Shown: positions 1 through 8,225, counted from the stretch's first letter. The stretch: DNA of 36,482 nt from Mesorhizobium norvegicum (GCF_004919685.1 NZ_SMYZ01000144.1:352-36833), one strand, 5' to 3'. The notes: generated from the sequence alone by a model not told the origin. Made by a program: numbers and translations.

Positions 1-146
1 AGGGCGGATGAGGGGCAGCCCCGGCCTGAAATGATCAGCGATCTTGACGGCAGACATATGATGGCCAACGTCAGCGCCGCCCCTCATTGTCCTGCCGGGT
101 CCTGCCGGACATTTCTCCCCGTAAACGGGGCGAAAGACGCTGTTGC
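1..146. repeat. Intergenic palindromic repeat remnant
   Basis: The first 16 bases are the reverse complement of the GCCCCTCATCCGCCCT block seen near 15348, and TTCTCCCCGTAAACGGGG at 113-130 matches the hairpin at 15369-15386. The stretch between 1 and 202 holds no credible gene. It looks like a degraded copy of the same rhizobial palindromic repeat that sits between the third and fourth genes of the AAA block. Confidence 0.55.
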
Positions 147-202
147 GAGTGATTTCGCCAATCACCAGCGTTGCAAAAAGGAAGCTAAGGACAATCCCTG
201 CC

Positions 203-508
203 CTACTCCTCCGGCTCGGTCGTGAACATCAGCGGATAGCCCTTGGCCTTGCCGGCATCGGTGGCGCGCGTCGCCTTGGTCTCGGCGACATCCCTGGTGA
301 AGACGGCGACGACGCAGACGCCGCGCCGGTGCGCGGTGATCATCACCCGGTGCGCCTGGTCTTCGCTGAGCTTGAACTCGCCCTTCAGCACCGTCACCAC
401 GAATTCGCGCGGTGTGAAATCATCATTGACGAGGATGACCTTGTAGAGCTTCGGCCGTTCGACCTGCGGCTTGACTTGGGTACGCGGTTTTGTGGTGATT
501 TCAGGCAT
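203..508 (-). CDS. clpS: ATP-dependent Clp protease adaptor ClpS (ClpS2-like)
   Basis: ClpS is a cytoplasmic adaptor that binds N-degron substrates and delivers them to ClpA of the ClpAP protease. The 101-residue product has a flexible Pro/Lys/Thr-rich N-terminus followed by the ClpS core: the VNDDFTPREFVV segment (near residues 26-37), the MITAHRRGVCVVAVFTRDVAE stretch in the middle (DVAE being the usual ClpS signature) and a C-terminal YPLMFTTEPEE. I chose the ATG at 506-508, which gives the usual family length; the reading frame continues upstream to 667 but that extension does not look like ClpS. No strong Shine-Dalgarno is visible, so the start is not certain; an upstream TTG is possible. 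No clpA follows. Alphaproteobacteria often carry a clpS1 next to clpA and a second, stand-alone clpS2; the lone location and sequence fit the latter. Confidence 0.9.
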   Translation of the reverse strand: MPEITTKPRTQVKPQVERPKLYKVILVNDDFTPREFVVTVLKGEFKLSEDQAHRVMITAHRRGVCVVAVFTRDVAETKATRATDAGKAKGYPLMFTTEPEE

Positions 509-647
509 CGGAACCGACAATTTGTATAAGCGACCTGACCGCCATTCTGGCACCAGCGAAAGCGGCCGTCCATTTTGATTGACGCGCAAAGCCAATGTCC
601 GGCGGGCGCGGGCATTCACAATCATGTGGGAAAGTGTCGGTTGCCGT

Positions 648-962
648 TCAACGGCCCTGGCGGCCAAAGATGCGGCGATTTGCGCCCGCGTCTGCCCGAC
701 GTTCCAGCCATGCCGCGATCGGCCATGCGACGGCGCAGATCAGCGTCGCGCCGGTCAGCATGATCAGCAGCCAGGTCTGTGCCGGGGTGATGTAGTCCCA
801 ATTGGTGGAAATCGCCGGCGCAAACAGCGAAGGCTCCGTGCGCCCGCTGGCCGGATCCGGTACCGGGCTGGCGGTGAACAGGATCAGCACCCTGGCGACG
901 CCGGTGGCCACCAGGCCGCCGATCACCATCGAGCGCAAAATGGACGAAAGCCGCTTCTTCAT
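648..962 (-). CDS. Small two-helix membrane protein, unknown function
   Basis: A 104-residue protein starting at the ATG at 960-962 (MKKRLSSILRSMV). Two hydrophobic segments are visible: residues about 11-31 (MVIGGLVATGVARVLILFTA) and about 62-84 (TWLLIMLTGATLICAVAWPI), separated by a roughly 30-residue polar loop containing SGRTEPSLFAP and NWDYITP. The basic N-terminus and basic C-terminal tail (ERRADAGANRRIFGRQGR) suggest both ends are cytoplasmic and the loop periplasmic. I do not recognise a family. It lies on the same strand as clpS, about 140 bp away, and downstream of two small secreted-protein genes. An alternative start lies ten codons upstream, but MKKR is the more typical membrane-protein start. 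Confidence 0.6.
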   Translation of the reverse strand: MKKRLSSILRSMVIGGLVATGVARVLILFTASPVPDPASGRTEPSLFAPAISTNWDYITPAQTWLLIMLTGATLICAVAWPIAAWLERRADAGANRRIFGRQGR

Positions 963-1124
963 GCGGATTGTCCTACACGACCGGCATTGCAAACGGGTTA
1001 AGCACGATCGAGATGCGTGGCTGGAAGCCGCCGGTGTTCAGCTCATCGACCATGCACTTGGCAGAAGGCCGCCCCAGCCGGTTTGCGGCTGGAACGGCCC
1101 TGCTAGAACTGACCTCGAAGCTGA

Positions 1125-1403
1125 TCAGGGCTTCTTCGGAGCAGCCTTCGGGGCCGCCGCCTTCGCGGGCGCCTTCTTGACTGGGCACTTGTGCTTCTTG
1201 GTCACCTTGCAGACGGTCTTCTTGGCGACCTTCTTCGGAGCAGCCTTGGCCGGAGCGGTGGTCGTCGCGGCAGCAGCCGGAGCGGTGGTCGTGGTGGCAG
1301 CAGCCGGGGCAGCGGTCGTGGTGGCGGCTGCGTTGCCGAGAACCGGCATCGAGAAGGCGAGAGCAACGGAGAGGCCGAGGGCGGACAGGAGGGACTTTTT
1401 CAT
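1125..1403 (-). CDS. Secreted low-complexity Ala/Thr/Lys-rich protein
   Basis: A 92-residue protein with a textbook signal peptide (MKKSLLSALGLSVALAFSMP, cleavage probable after the following VLGNA). The mature part is almost entirely Ala, Thr, Pro and Lys: an Ala/Thr-rich tract of about 30 residues followed by a strongly basic tail with APKK, AKK and KAAPKK repeats. The tail resembles histone H1-like tails, but the signal peptide puts it outside the cytoplasm. Two cysteines and a histidine lie in the segment CKVTKKHKC. The Shine-Dalgarno AAGGA is well placed upstream of the ATG at 1401-1403. The gene is 38 bp downstream of another small secreted-protein gene (1442-1744) and could be co-transcribed with it. 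Function unknown; binding to a polyanion such as LPS or peptidoglycan-linked polymers is only a guess. Confidence 0.7.
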   Translation of the reverse strand: MKKSLLSALGLSVALAFSMPVLGNAAATTTAAPAAATTTTAPAAAATTTAPAKAAPKKVAKKTVCKVTKKHKCPVKKAPAKAAAPKAAPKKP

Positions 1404-1441
1404 GGCTTCATTTCCTTTTTATGCGGGTCGAATTTCTGATG

Positions 1442-1744
1442 TCACTGAACCGGGTCGTTCGGTGTCACTCCAAGCAGCTTCAAAGCGTTGGCGAGCATCC
1501 GGATGCCCTGCGCCTGTTTCTTGGCGGCGCAGTACCGGTTGCCCTTTCTCTGAAGTGCCTTTGCCGCGGTGACCTGCGTTGCCGTGGCATGGGTTTCGAG
1601 GGCTTCATCAAATTGGTGGCTGAGATTGGCGCACCGTTCGCTCCGGGTCGTGAGCGTCACCTTTGCGTCCGATTGTCCGACAGCGGCAGTGACCAGGCCA
1701 AGGCCCAGCAACGCACCCAACAAACTGATCGACAACCTTGGCAT
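1442..1744 (-). CDS. Small exported protein, unknown function
   Basis: A 100-residue protein starting at the ATG at 1742-1744. Residues 1-26 form a signal peptide (MPRLSISLLGALLGLGLVTA followed by AVGQSDA). The mature part is polar and probably helical, with the segments RCANLSHQFDEALETH and NRYCAAKKQAQGIRMLANAL; its two cysteines could form one disulfide in the periplasm. No family recognised. It is first in a possible two-gene unit with the Ala/Lys-rich secreted protein downstream, and its upstream region faces the response-regulator gene at 1978 across about 230 bp that must hold divergent promoters; I see no obvious operator there. The frame is open 18 codons further upstream, but those residues are not signal-peptide-like, so the later ATG is preferred. 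Confidence 0.65.
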   Translation of the reverse strand: MPRLSISLLGALLGLGLVTAAVGQSDAKVTLTTRSERCANLSHQFDEALETHATATQVTAAKALQRKGNRYCAAKKQAQGIRMLANALKLLGVTPNDPVQ

Positions 1745-1977
1745 CGGTTTATCCGTAAACCCGGAGACTAGCGTCGCAGCCGATGACCTGACCGCCACGA
1801 GATCCGTTATGCCTTTGAAATTTTTCAGGAGTTTTTCTGAACTGTAGAATTTTGTTTCTGGATTGTGTCTGAGAAAGCCGGTGTGAACCCATCATCACCA
1901 CTGGCCAACATATGGCCTGAATTCTATCGTGTGGGTTGCGACAGAACGGCTTGGCAATCAACAATGACAGGGCTGCT

Positions 1978-2694
1978 GTGAAATCCGACGCACACATACT
2001 GATCGTCGACGACGACAAGGGCATCCGCGACCTGCTGCAGGAATTCTTCCAGAAGCGGGGCCTGCACACCTCGGTTGCCGCCGACGGCATCGAGATGGAG
2101 ACCATCCTGCGCCGCACGCAGGTGGATCTCATCGTCCTCGACGTGATGCTGCCCGGCAAGAGCGGGCTGGAGCTGTGCCGCGACCTGCGCGCCCAGTATT
2201 CGACGCCGATCATCATGCTGACCGCCGTCACCGAGACGACCGACCGCGTCGTCGGCCTGGAGATGGGCGCCGACGATTATGTGCCGAAACCCTTCGACCC
2301 GCGCGAGTTGCTGGCGCGCATCCGCGCCGTGCTCAGGCGCAATGGCGCCGCCGAACCCAAGCGCGCCACCACCAAGCAGATCTACCGTTTCGCCGGCTGG
2401 ACGATGGACAGTTCGCGGCGCCGGCTGATCGCCCCCGACGATGTCAGGGTCGAGTTGACCATGGCGGAATTCAACCTGCTGCAGACCTTCGTCAAGAGCG
2501 CGCAACGTGTGCTGACCCGCGACCAGCTCATCGAACTGTCCGGCGGCGACAGCGACTATTCCTTCGACCGCAGCATCGATATCCTGGTCAGTCGGTTGCG
2601 GCGCAAGATGGAAGACGACCCGAAAACACCCAAGCTGATCCTCACCGTGCGCAGCGGCGGCTACCAGTTCCTGCCTGAGACGACCTCCGAATGA
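1978..2694 (+). CDS. OmpR/PhoB-family response regulator
   Basis: Phosphorylation-controlled transcription factor. The receiver domain spans about residues 5-120, with the acidic pocket at D11-D13, the phospho-acceptor at D55 (VLDVMLPG) and the conserved lysine in VPKPFDPRE. The winged-helix DNA-binding domain fills the C-terminal 100 residues, ending in the typical DILVSRLRRKME and VRSGGYQF recognition and wing elements. I chose the GTG at 1978, which has an AGGG about 6 bases upstream and yields MKSDAHILIVDDD, the usual length for the family; a TTG at 1936 or 1951 is possible. The last base pairs overlap the start of the sensor kinase gene in an ATGA, so the two are translationally coupled. 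The inducing signal is not evident from the neighbours. Confidence 0.88.
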   Translation: MKSDAHILIVDDDKGIRDLLQEFFQKRGLHTSVAADGIEMETILRRTQVDLIVLDVMLPGKSGLELCRDLRAQYSTPIIMLTAVTETTDRVVGLEMGADDYVPKPFDPRELLARIRAVLRRNGAAEPKRATTKQIYRFAGWTMDSSRRRLIAPDDVRVELTMAEFNLLQTFVKSAQRVLTRDQLIELSGGDSDYSFDRSIDILVSRLRRKMEDDPKTPKLILTVRSGGYQFLPETTSE

Positions 2695-4097
2695 GACGTT
2701 TCCTGCCGCAGACCTTGCCTGTCTGGGTGCTGCTGATCGTCATCGCCGGCCTGCTGATCAGCCAGGTCGCGACCCTCTACATCGTGTCGCGCGACCGCGC
2801 CGCCGCCAATGACGAGGTCGACCTCTACCGGCTCAACGACCGCGCTTACTCGCTGGTGCAGCTCATGCATGACGCCACGCCGGAGCAACGCAAGGCGACG
2901 GCGACCGGCCTGTTCAATTCCACCTACGCGCTCACCGTCTCGGACACGCCGGCGGTCACCTCGTCGATTGCCGGCGACGACGAACTGGCGGAACTCGAAG
3001 ACATCCTCGTCGGTCGGCTGTCGAAGTTCGGCATCACCGATGCGCGCGTGCGGCGCGATCCGGCGACGCGCGAGGCCGACGACGCCACCGGCATGGCGCC
3101 GGGACCCGATATCGGCCAGGTGGAACGCGACCTTCTGGTGCTGGCAGCCGACTTCGCCCAGAGCGACAAGCTGACGGCGTCGGTGCGTTTCGCCGACGGC
3201 CAATGGCTGAACTTCACCGAGCCGAACACGCCCGTCGGGCCGATCCTGAGCTTCGACAGCCTGCCGCTCTATTCGCTGATCGCAGGCCTGGTGGTGATCA
3301 TGTCGATCTGGTCGTTGCGCCGGCTGACGGCGCCCTACCGGATGATGGAAACCGCCGTGAACCGGATCGGCAAGGACCTGAAGAGCCCGCCCATCGCTGA
3401 AGGCGGCAGCCGCGAGGTGCGCGCCGCCGCCAAGGCGATCAACGCCATGCAGGCTCGGTTGCGCGAATATGTCGAGGACCGCGAACATCTGGCGGCGGCA
3501 CTGGCGCATGATCTGCGCACGCCGATGACCAGGATGCGCCTGCGCCTGGAGCTGTTGCGCAAATCGGCGGTTCGCGAGGCGCTGGCGCACGATCTCGCCG
3601 ATGTCGAGAGCATCGCCAGCTCGGTGATCGACTTCGCCACCTTCGAGGTAACCGAGGAAAAGAACGAACGCATCGACTTCTGGTCGCTCGTGGAATCGAT
3701 CGCCGACAGCTATGACGACGTCTCGTTCGACGACGATACAAGATCACGCGGTCTGATCTGCATGGCGCGGCCGGTCGCGCTCAAGCGCTGCGTCACCAAT
3801 CTGGTGCAGAACGCGGTCACCTACGGCAAGAAGGCGCATCTCAGCTTGCGCCGGTCGGAAAACATGATCCTGCTCACCATCCGCGATGAAGGGCCGGGCA
3901 TACCGCAGGCCCAAATCGACGCCGTGTTCGGCTCTTTCGTGCGCCTCGAACAATCGCGCAACCGCCAGACCGGCGGTCTCGGGCTGGGTCTCACCATCGC
4001 CCGCAACATCGCGCGTGCCGCCGGCGGCGAGATCAGCCTGTCCAACAATCCGGGTGGTGGCCTGCTGACGCAACTGCGCCTGCCGCTGGCGGCTTAA
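2691..4097 (+). CDS. Two-component sensor histidine kinase
   Basis: Inner-membrane sensor kinase of 468 residues, partner of the response regulator directly upstream (ATGA overlap at 2691-2694). A first membrane helix lies at about residues 10-32, followed by a periplasmic sensor region of roughly 160 residues, a second helix near 197-215 (LYSLIAGLVVIMSIWSL), a HAMP linker, then the dimerisation/phospho-acceptor helix with H273 in LAHDLRTPMTRMRLRL. The catalytic ATPase domain shows the N box (NLVQNAVTYG), G1 (DEGPGIP) and G2 (GGLGLGLTIARN). All key residues look intact. The periplasmic region has no sensor fold I can name, so the stimulus is unknown. The gene converges on the choV terminator downstream. 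Confidence 0.88.
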   Translation: MRRFLPQTLPVWVLLIVIAGLLISQVATLYIVSRDRAAANDEVDLYRLNDRAYSLVQLMHDATPEQRKATATGLFNSTYALTVSDTPAVTSSIAGDDELAELEDILVGRLSKFGITDARVRRDPATREADDATGMAPGPDIGQVERDLLVLAADFAQSDKLTASVRFADGQWLNFTEPNTPVGPILSFDSLPLYSLIAGLVVIMSIWSLRRLTAPYRMMETAVNRIGKDLKSPPIAEGGSREVRAAAKAINAMQARLREYVEDREHLAAALAHDLRTPMTRMRLRLELLRKSAVREALAHDLADVESIASSVIDFATFEVTEEKNERIDFWSLVESIADSYDDVSFDDDTRSRGLICMARPVALKRCVTNLVQNAVTYGKKAHLSLRRSENMILLTIRDEGPGIPQAQIDAVFGSFVRLEQSRNRQTGGLGLGLTIARNIARAAGGEISLSNNPGGGLLTQLRLPLAA

Positions 4098-4103
4098 AGA
4101 CGT

Positions 4104-4134
4104 AAAAACGAGGCGCGCCCGATCGCAGCGCCTC
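4104..4134 (-). terminator. Intrinsic terminator after choV
   Basis: The 7-bp stem GAGGCGC (4110-4116) and GCGCCTC (4128-4134) is followed on the minus strand by five T residues (AAAAA at 4104-4108 on the plus strand). It sits between the convergent ends of the sensor kinase gene and choV, and best serves the choline-transport operon. Confidence 0.7.
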
Positions 4135-4157
4135 ATCGACTTCCGGTTCCGAAGAAA

Positions 4158-5339
4158 CTACCGCCGCAGCACCGCGCTCAACACATCGCGGATGCCGATG
4201 GCGCCGACAAAGCGGGACTGGTCGTCGAACAGCGCCACGGGTGCGGTCTGCGAACGGTGCATGGCCAGCATCACGGTTTTCAGCGACGTGCCGGGATTGG
4301 CCCAGAACACCTGCGCTACTTCCTCGGGCTGGCCCTCGACGTCGGCGCAGGACACCCACACCGCCGGCTTGCCGTCGCGTTCGGCCGCCGCCACCAGCCC
4401 GTGATCGTCGATCTTGAAGCGTGTCGTCTTGCGTCGGTCGAGCCACACCCAGCCATCCTTGCCGTGATCGAGGTCGCGGCGGTCGCGCATCACGTTCCAG
4501 GCGGTCAGCACCGACAGCGGGTTCACATTGGCGATGAAGTCGCGGACATAGTCGTTGGCGGGCCGCAGCACGATGTCTTCCGGCGCGCCGGTCTGCACGA
4601 TGCGGCCACCCTCCATGATGGTGATGTGGCTGCCGATCTTCAGCGCCTCCTCGAGGTCGTGGCTGACGAAGATGATGGTCTTCTTCAGCTCGGCCTGCAG
4701 CTGCAGCAACTCATCCTGCAGCTTGGTGCGGATCAGCGGGTCGAGCGCCGAGAACGGCTCGTCCATCAACAGGATCGGCGCCTCGGTGGCGAAGGCGCGG
4801 GCCAGGCCGACACGCTGCTGCATGCCGCCCGACAGCTCATGCGCATATTTCTTCGACCACTGGTCGAGATTGACCAGCTTGAGCTGGCGTTGCACGCGCT
4901 CCTTGCGCTCGGCTTCCGGCACGCCGGCGAGTTCGAGGCCGAGGCCGACATTCTCCTCCACCGTGCGCCAGGGCAGCAGGCCGAACTGCTGGAACACCAT
5001 CGCCACCTGCTTCTGGCGCAGACGCCGCAACGTCGCCTCGTCGCAAGTGACGACGTCGACCGTCTTGTCGCCATCCTTGACCAGCACCTGGCCGCGCGAC
5101 ACCACGTTGAGCCGGTTGACCGCCCGCAGCAATGTCGATTTGCCCGAGCCGGACAGGCCCATCAGCACCGAGATCTCGCCCTCGTTCACGGTCAGGCTGG
5201 CGCCGGCGCAGCCGAGCACATTGCCGGTCTTCTCGAGGATCTCGGCGCGGGTGGCGCCGGCGTCGATCATCGCCAGCGATCCGGCCTGGTCGGCGCCGAA
5301 GACGATATCGACGTTCCTGAAATCGACGGCGACGGTCAT
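4158..5339 (-). CDS. choV: Choline ABC transporter, ATP-binding protein ChoV
   Basis: ATPase of a quaternary-ammonium importer of the ProV/OpuAA type, acting on the cytoplasmic face of the inner membrane. The 393-residue product carries Walker A at residues 61-69 (GLSGSGKST), the Q-loop in AMVFQQFGLLPW (113-124), the ABC signature LSGGMQQ (169-175), Walker B ILLMDEP (189-195) and the H-loop in FVSHDLEEA. The extra C-terminal region (from about residue 275) is the CBS-like accessory domain of ProV-type ATPases, which links transport to osmotic or ionic state in studied relatives. Its ATG overlaps the stop of choW in an ATGA, so the two subunits are made in coupled fashion. Assignment to choline rather than betaine rests mainly on the binding protein ChoX encoded upstream. 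Confidence 0.9.
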   Translation of the reverse strand: MTVAVDFRNVDIVFGADQAGSLAMIDAGATRAEILEKTGNVLGCAGASLTVNEGEISVLMGLSGSGKSTLLRAVNRLNVVSRGQVLVKDGDKTVDVVTCDEATLRRLRQKQVAMVFQQFGLLPWRTVEENVGLGLELAGVPEAERKERVQRQLKLVNLDQWSKKYAHELSGGMQQRVGLARAFATEAPILLMDEPFSALDPLIRTKLQDELLQLQAELKKTIIFVSHDLEEALKIGSHITIMEGGRIVQTGAPEDIVLRPANDYVRDFIANVNPLSVLTAWNVMRDRRDLDHGKDGWVWLDRRKTTRFKIDDHGLVAAAERDGKPAVWVSCADVEGQPEEVAQVFWANPGTSLKTVMLAMHRSQTAPVALFDDQSRFVGAIGIRDVLSAVLRR

Positions 5340-6190
5340 TTCTTGCCTCCAACCGCAATTCGGGTCATCCGGTCGAGCACGATGGCGAGCACGACGATTG
5401 CCAGGCCAGCCTCAAGCCCGAGGTCGATGCGGCGCGAGCCGAGCGCCCGGTTGATTTCGGTGCCGAGGCCGCCGGCGCCGATCAGCGCTGCGAACACCAC
5501 CATCGACAGCGACAGCATGATCGACTGCGTCAGACCGGCCATGATGGTGGGCAGCGCCGAGGGCAGCTCCACCTTCCACAGCAGCTGGCTCTTGGTGGCG
5601 CCGAAAGCCTCGCCGGCCTCGACGATCGACTTCGGCACCGAGACGACGCCGAGATGGGTGAGCCGGACCGCGGTCGGGATGACGAAAATGATGGTGACGA
5701 TGAGGCCGGGCGCGTTGCCGAGGCCAAACAGGGTCAGCACCGGGATCAGGTAGACGAAGGTCGGCAGCGTCTGCATCAGGTCGAGCACCGGCAGCATGAC
5801 GCGATAGACCTTCGGCTTGTGCGCCGCCCAGATGCCGAGCGGCACGCCGATGGCCATGGCCATGGCAGCGGCCGCGACGACCAGCACCAGCGTCTGCACC
5901 GTCTGCTTCCACAAATTCTGGTTGATGATGAAGATCAGGCCGAGAAAGACGCCGATGGCGAGCGGCCTCGAGCGCTGCAGCAACCAGGCGATGACGGCGA
6001 TGATCAGCGCCAGCAGCACCGGCGGCACCATCAGCAGGATGCCGACCAGCCCGTCGAGCAGGAAATTGAGGCCATTCGAAAAGGCCCTGAACACAGTGTC
6101 GAAATTGTCGGTGAGGAAACCGAAAAACGCCTTTCCCCAGGCGCCGATCGGAATCTTGTGATCGACCATGAATTTCGAAATCGGATCCAT
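5336..6190 (-). CDS. choW: Choline ABC transporter, permease ChoW
   Basis: Membrane subunit of the ChoXWV importer, 284 residues. Hydrophobic helices begin at about residue 45 (LDGLVGILLMVPPVLLALII) and continue through the ProW-type core; the permease-ATPase contact loop is visible as EAGEAFGATKSQLLWKVELP, the EAA motif that docks on ChoV. The N-terminal 40 residues are amphipathic and soluble, as usual for ProW/OpuAB relatives. The gene lies between choX (137 bp upstream, with a hairpin terminator in the gap) and choV (ATGA overlap). This arrangement should make the binding protein in excess over the membrane components. An osmoprotectant betaine/proline permease is the only realistic alternative. 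Confidence 0.9.
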   Translation of the reverse strand: MDPISKFMVDHKIPIGAWGKAFFGFLTDNFDTVFRAFSNGLNFLLDGLVGILLMVPPVLLALIIAVIAWLLQRSRPLAIGVFLGLIFIINQNLWKQTVQTLVLVVAAAAMAMAIGVPLGIWAAHKPKVYRVMLPVLDLMQTLPTFVYLIPVLTLFGLGNAPGLIVTIIFVIPTAVRLTHLGVVSVPKSIVEAGEAFGATKSQLLWKVELPSALPTIMAGLTQSIMLSLSMVVFAALIGAGGLGTEINRALGSRRIDLGLEAGLAIVVLAIVLDRMTRIAVGGKK

Positions 6191-6264
6191 ATCGCCCCTC
6201 TCATGCAGGAGACCGCCCTGCCCTCGGCCTCAACCATCGTCCCGTCATCTTGTCACAGGATATG

Positions 6265-6297
6265 AAAAAGGGCAGCCTTTTCTAAATGGCTGCCCTT
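6265..6297 (-). terminator. Intercistronic terminator/attenuating hairpin between choX and choW
   Basis: A perfect 10-bp stem (6268-6277 with 6288-6297, AAGGGCAGCC/GGCTGCCCTT, 10-base loop) is followed on the minus strand by a T run (AAAAA at 6265-6269 on plus). It sits 30 bp after the choX stop. Partial read-through, or 3'-end protection of the choX message, would set a higher ChoX level than ChoWV. Confidence 0.75.
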
Positions 6298-6327
6298 CCT
6301 GGTTCGGCTTTGCCGAATTCAGTCGGC

Positions 6328-7263
6328 TCAGCTTCCGAGCGCGGTCTTGACGGCAGCCGCAGCGTCGCCACCGTCGAAGGTGGTCACGCCGGCGATCCAC
6401 GGGGCAACCGCGTCCGGGTGCTTCTTCAGCCAGTCGGCCGCAACCGTGTTGGCATCGCCGCCCTTGAGGATCGCGTCCATCATCTGACCTTCCATGTCCA
6501 GATTGAACTTGAGGTTGGCGATGAACTTGCCGGCATTCGGGCACTCGGTGGTGTAGCCCTTGCGCACATTGGTAAAGACGGTGGCGGCGCCGAAGCCGCT
6601 GTCGCCCATGCCGTCGAGATAGGTGATCTTCATGGCGCCCATCACCGGATGCGGCGTCCAGCCGAGGAAGGCGATCCACTCATTGTTCTTCATCGACTGC
6701 TCGGCCTGCGTCAGCATGCCGGCCTCCGAGGATTCGACCAGCTCGAAGCCTTCGAGATTGTCCTTCGGGTTCTTGATCATGTCGAGGATGATGCGGTTGC
6801 CGTCATTGCCCGCCTCGATGCCATAGATCTTGCCGTTGAACTTGTCCTTGAACTTGCCGATATCGGTCAGCGACTTGACGCCGGCATCCGCGACATAGGT
6901 CGGCACGACGATGCCGTAGCCGGCGCCGGTCAGGTTCGTGCTGATCGTCTCGACCGAACCGTCGGCGGTGTAGTCCTTGATGTCGTTGGTCATCGAAGGC
7001 ATCCAGTTGCCGAGGAAGACATCGAGGTCCTTGTTCTTCAGCGAAGCCATGGTCACCGGGACCGACAGCTGGATCGTCTGCGGCTCGTAGCCGAGTGCGG
7101 TGAGCAGCACCGATGCAATGCCGGTCGTCGCCTGGATGTCGGTCCAGCCGACATCGGAAAGGCGCACCGCCTTGCAGCTTGCCGGATCACCGGCGAAGGC
7201 AGCGCTCGTGGACAACAATGCCGCCAGGCCGAGGCCGGCGACGAAGGAATTCATGCGCGACAT
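6328..7263 (-). CDS. choX: Choline-binding periplasmic protein ChoX
   Basis: Substrate-binding protein of the choline ABC importer, 311 residues, exported to the periplasm (signal peptide MSRMNSFVAGLGLAALLSTS then AAFA, cleavage before GDP). The residues known to form the choline site of Sinorhizobium meliloti ChoX (W43, D45, W90, Y119, N156, W205, from memory of the published structure) are all present here with a constant offset of three: W40 and D42 in VGWTDI, W87 in GNWMP, Y116 in GAGYGI, N153 in AGNDGN, W202 in LGWTPHP. This favours choline as ligand over glycine betaine. The start is fixed by GGGAG about 8 bases before the ATG at 7261-7263; a second Met lies three codons on. It heads the choXWV operon. 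No choline-oxidation genes (bet) are nearby. Confidence 0.93.
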   Translation of the reverse strand: MSRMNSFVAGLGLAALLSTSAAFAGDPASCKAVRLSDVGWTDIQATTGIASVLLTALGYEPQTIQLSVPVTMASLKNKDLDVFLGNWMPSMTNDIKDYTADGSVETISTNLTGAGYGIVVPTYVADAGVKSLTDIGKFKDKFNGKIYGIEAGNDGNRIILDMIKNPKDNLEGFELVESSEAGMLTQAEQSMKNNEWIAFLGWTPHPVMGAMKITYLDGMGDSGFGAATVFTNVRKGYTTECPNAGKFIANLKFNLDMEGQMMDAILKGGDANTVAADWLKKHPDAVAPWIAGVTTFDGGDAAAAVKTALGS

Positions 7264-7336
7264 AGATATTCTCCCATTGTGATTCTTTGGCGAGGCGTAG
7301 TAACGGTTTCTCTGCCCGCCTTGTTTCGTCAGCCAA

Positions 7337-7351
7337 ACACCATTCTGGTGT
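7337..7351. promoter_or_regulatory. Short palindrome upstream of choX (possible operator)
   Basis: ACACCATTCTGGTGT is a perfect inverted repeat with 6-base arms and a 3-base centre, 74 bp upstream of the choX start codon in a 257-bp intergenic region. It could be a repressor or activator site for choline induction. Nothing identifies the protein that would bind it. Confidence 0.3.
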
Positions 7352-7520
7352 GGATTCAAGCGTTAAGGCAATCACGATCAACGGCGCGGGCTGGCCAATG
7401 AGCGACACGGCCGACGCTTTTGTCGTGCCGGACAGCTTTTTCAGAGACGGGCCGGCTTTTTCAGGGGAATGCCGCCGCGGCCCCTCCCCGTATCAGGCCA
7501 AGTCGGCTTAAAAGAGCGGC

Positions 7521-8132
7521 ATGGCCAAGCTCTATTTCCACTATGCGACGATGAATGCCGGCAAGACGACGATGCTGTTGCAGGCGTCGTATAATTATCG
7601 CGAGCGCGGCATGGGCACGATGCTGTTCGTCGCCGGCCACTACCGCAAGGGCGATACCGGCCTGATCTCGTCGCGCATCGGCCTGGAGACGGAAGCCGAG
7701 ATGTTCCGTGACGGCGACGATCTGTTCGCCCGCGTCGCCGATCACCACGCGCACACATCGGTGCATTGCGTCTTCGTCGACGAGGCGCAGTTCCTCGAGG
7801 AAGAGCAGGTCTGGCAGCTCGCCCGTATCGCCGACCGCCTGAAAATTCCGGTCATGTGCTACGGCCTGCGCACCGATTTCCAGGGCAAGCTGTTTTCCGG
7901 CTCGCGCGCATTGCTGGCCATCGCCGACGATTTGCGTGAAGTGCGCACCATCTGCCGCTGCGGCCGCAAGGCGACGATGGTCGTGCGCCTCGGCCCCGAT
8001 GGCAAGGTGGCGCGCCAGGGCGAGCAGGTGGCGATCGGCAAGGACGTCTATGTCTCGCTCTGCCGCCGCCACTGGGAAGAAGAGATGGGCCGCGCCGCGC
8101 CCGACGACTTCATCGGCTTTATCAAAGGCTGA
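7521..8132 (+). CDS. tdk: Thymidine kinase
   Basis: Cytoplasmic type II (TK1-like) thymidine kinase: thymidine + ATP gives dTMP + ADP in the pyrimidine salvage pathway. The 203-residue product has a P-loop at residues 8-17 (YATMNAGKTT), the catalytic DEAQ at 87-90 with E88 as probable base, the YGLRTDF strand (114-120), and a zinc ribbon in the Escherichia coli arrangement: C145 and C147 (TICRCGRKA) with C181 and H184 (CRRH). The length is normal. The start is the ATG at 7521; only a weak purine-rich site precedes it. It stands alone on the plus strand, with no intrinsic terminator behind it but two strong palindromic repeats. Confidence 0.95.
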   Translation: MAKLYFHYATMNAGKTTMLLQASYNYRERGMGTMLFVAGHYRKGDTGLISSRIGLETEAEMFRDGDDLFARVADHHAHTSVHCVFVDEAQFLEEEQVWQLARIADRLKIPVMCYGLRTDFQGKLFSGSRALLAIADDLREVRTICRCGRKATMVVRLGPDGKVARQGEQVAIGKDVYVSLCRRHWEEEMGRAAPDDFIGFIKG

Positions 8133-8161
8133 CTCTATCTCTTGATTTTTGGAGCAGTTCC

Positions 8162-8214
8162 TAGAGCATGATGCCGAAAAGTGTGAGGCGGTTTTCGGAC
8201 GACATCATGCTCTA
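8162..8214. repeat. Palindromic repeat (TAGAGCATGATG type)
   Basis: Outer arms TAGAGCATGATG (8162-8173) and CATCATGCTCTA (8203-8214) are perfect complements, with inner arms CCGAAAA (8174-8180) and TTTTCGG (8192-8198). This looks like one of the small palindromic intergenic elements found in many copies in rhizobial genomes. It lies 30 bp downstream of tdk. Confidence 0.75.
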
Positions 8215-8225
8215 TCTATTTGATT

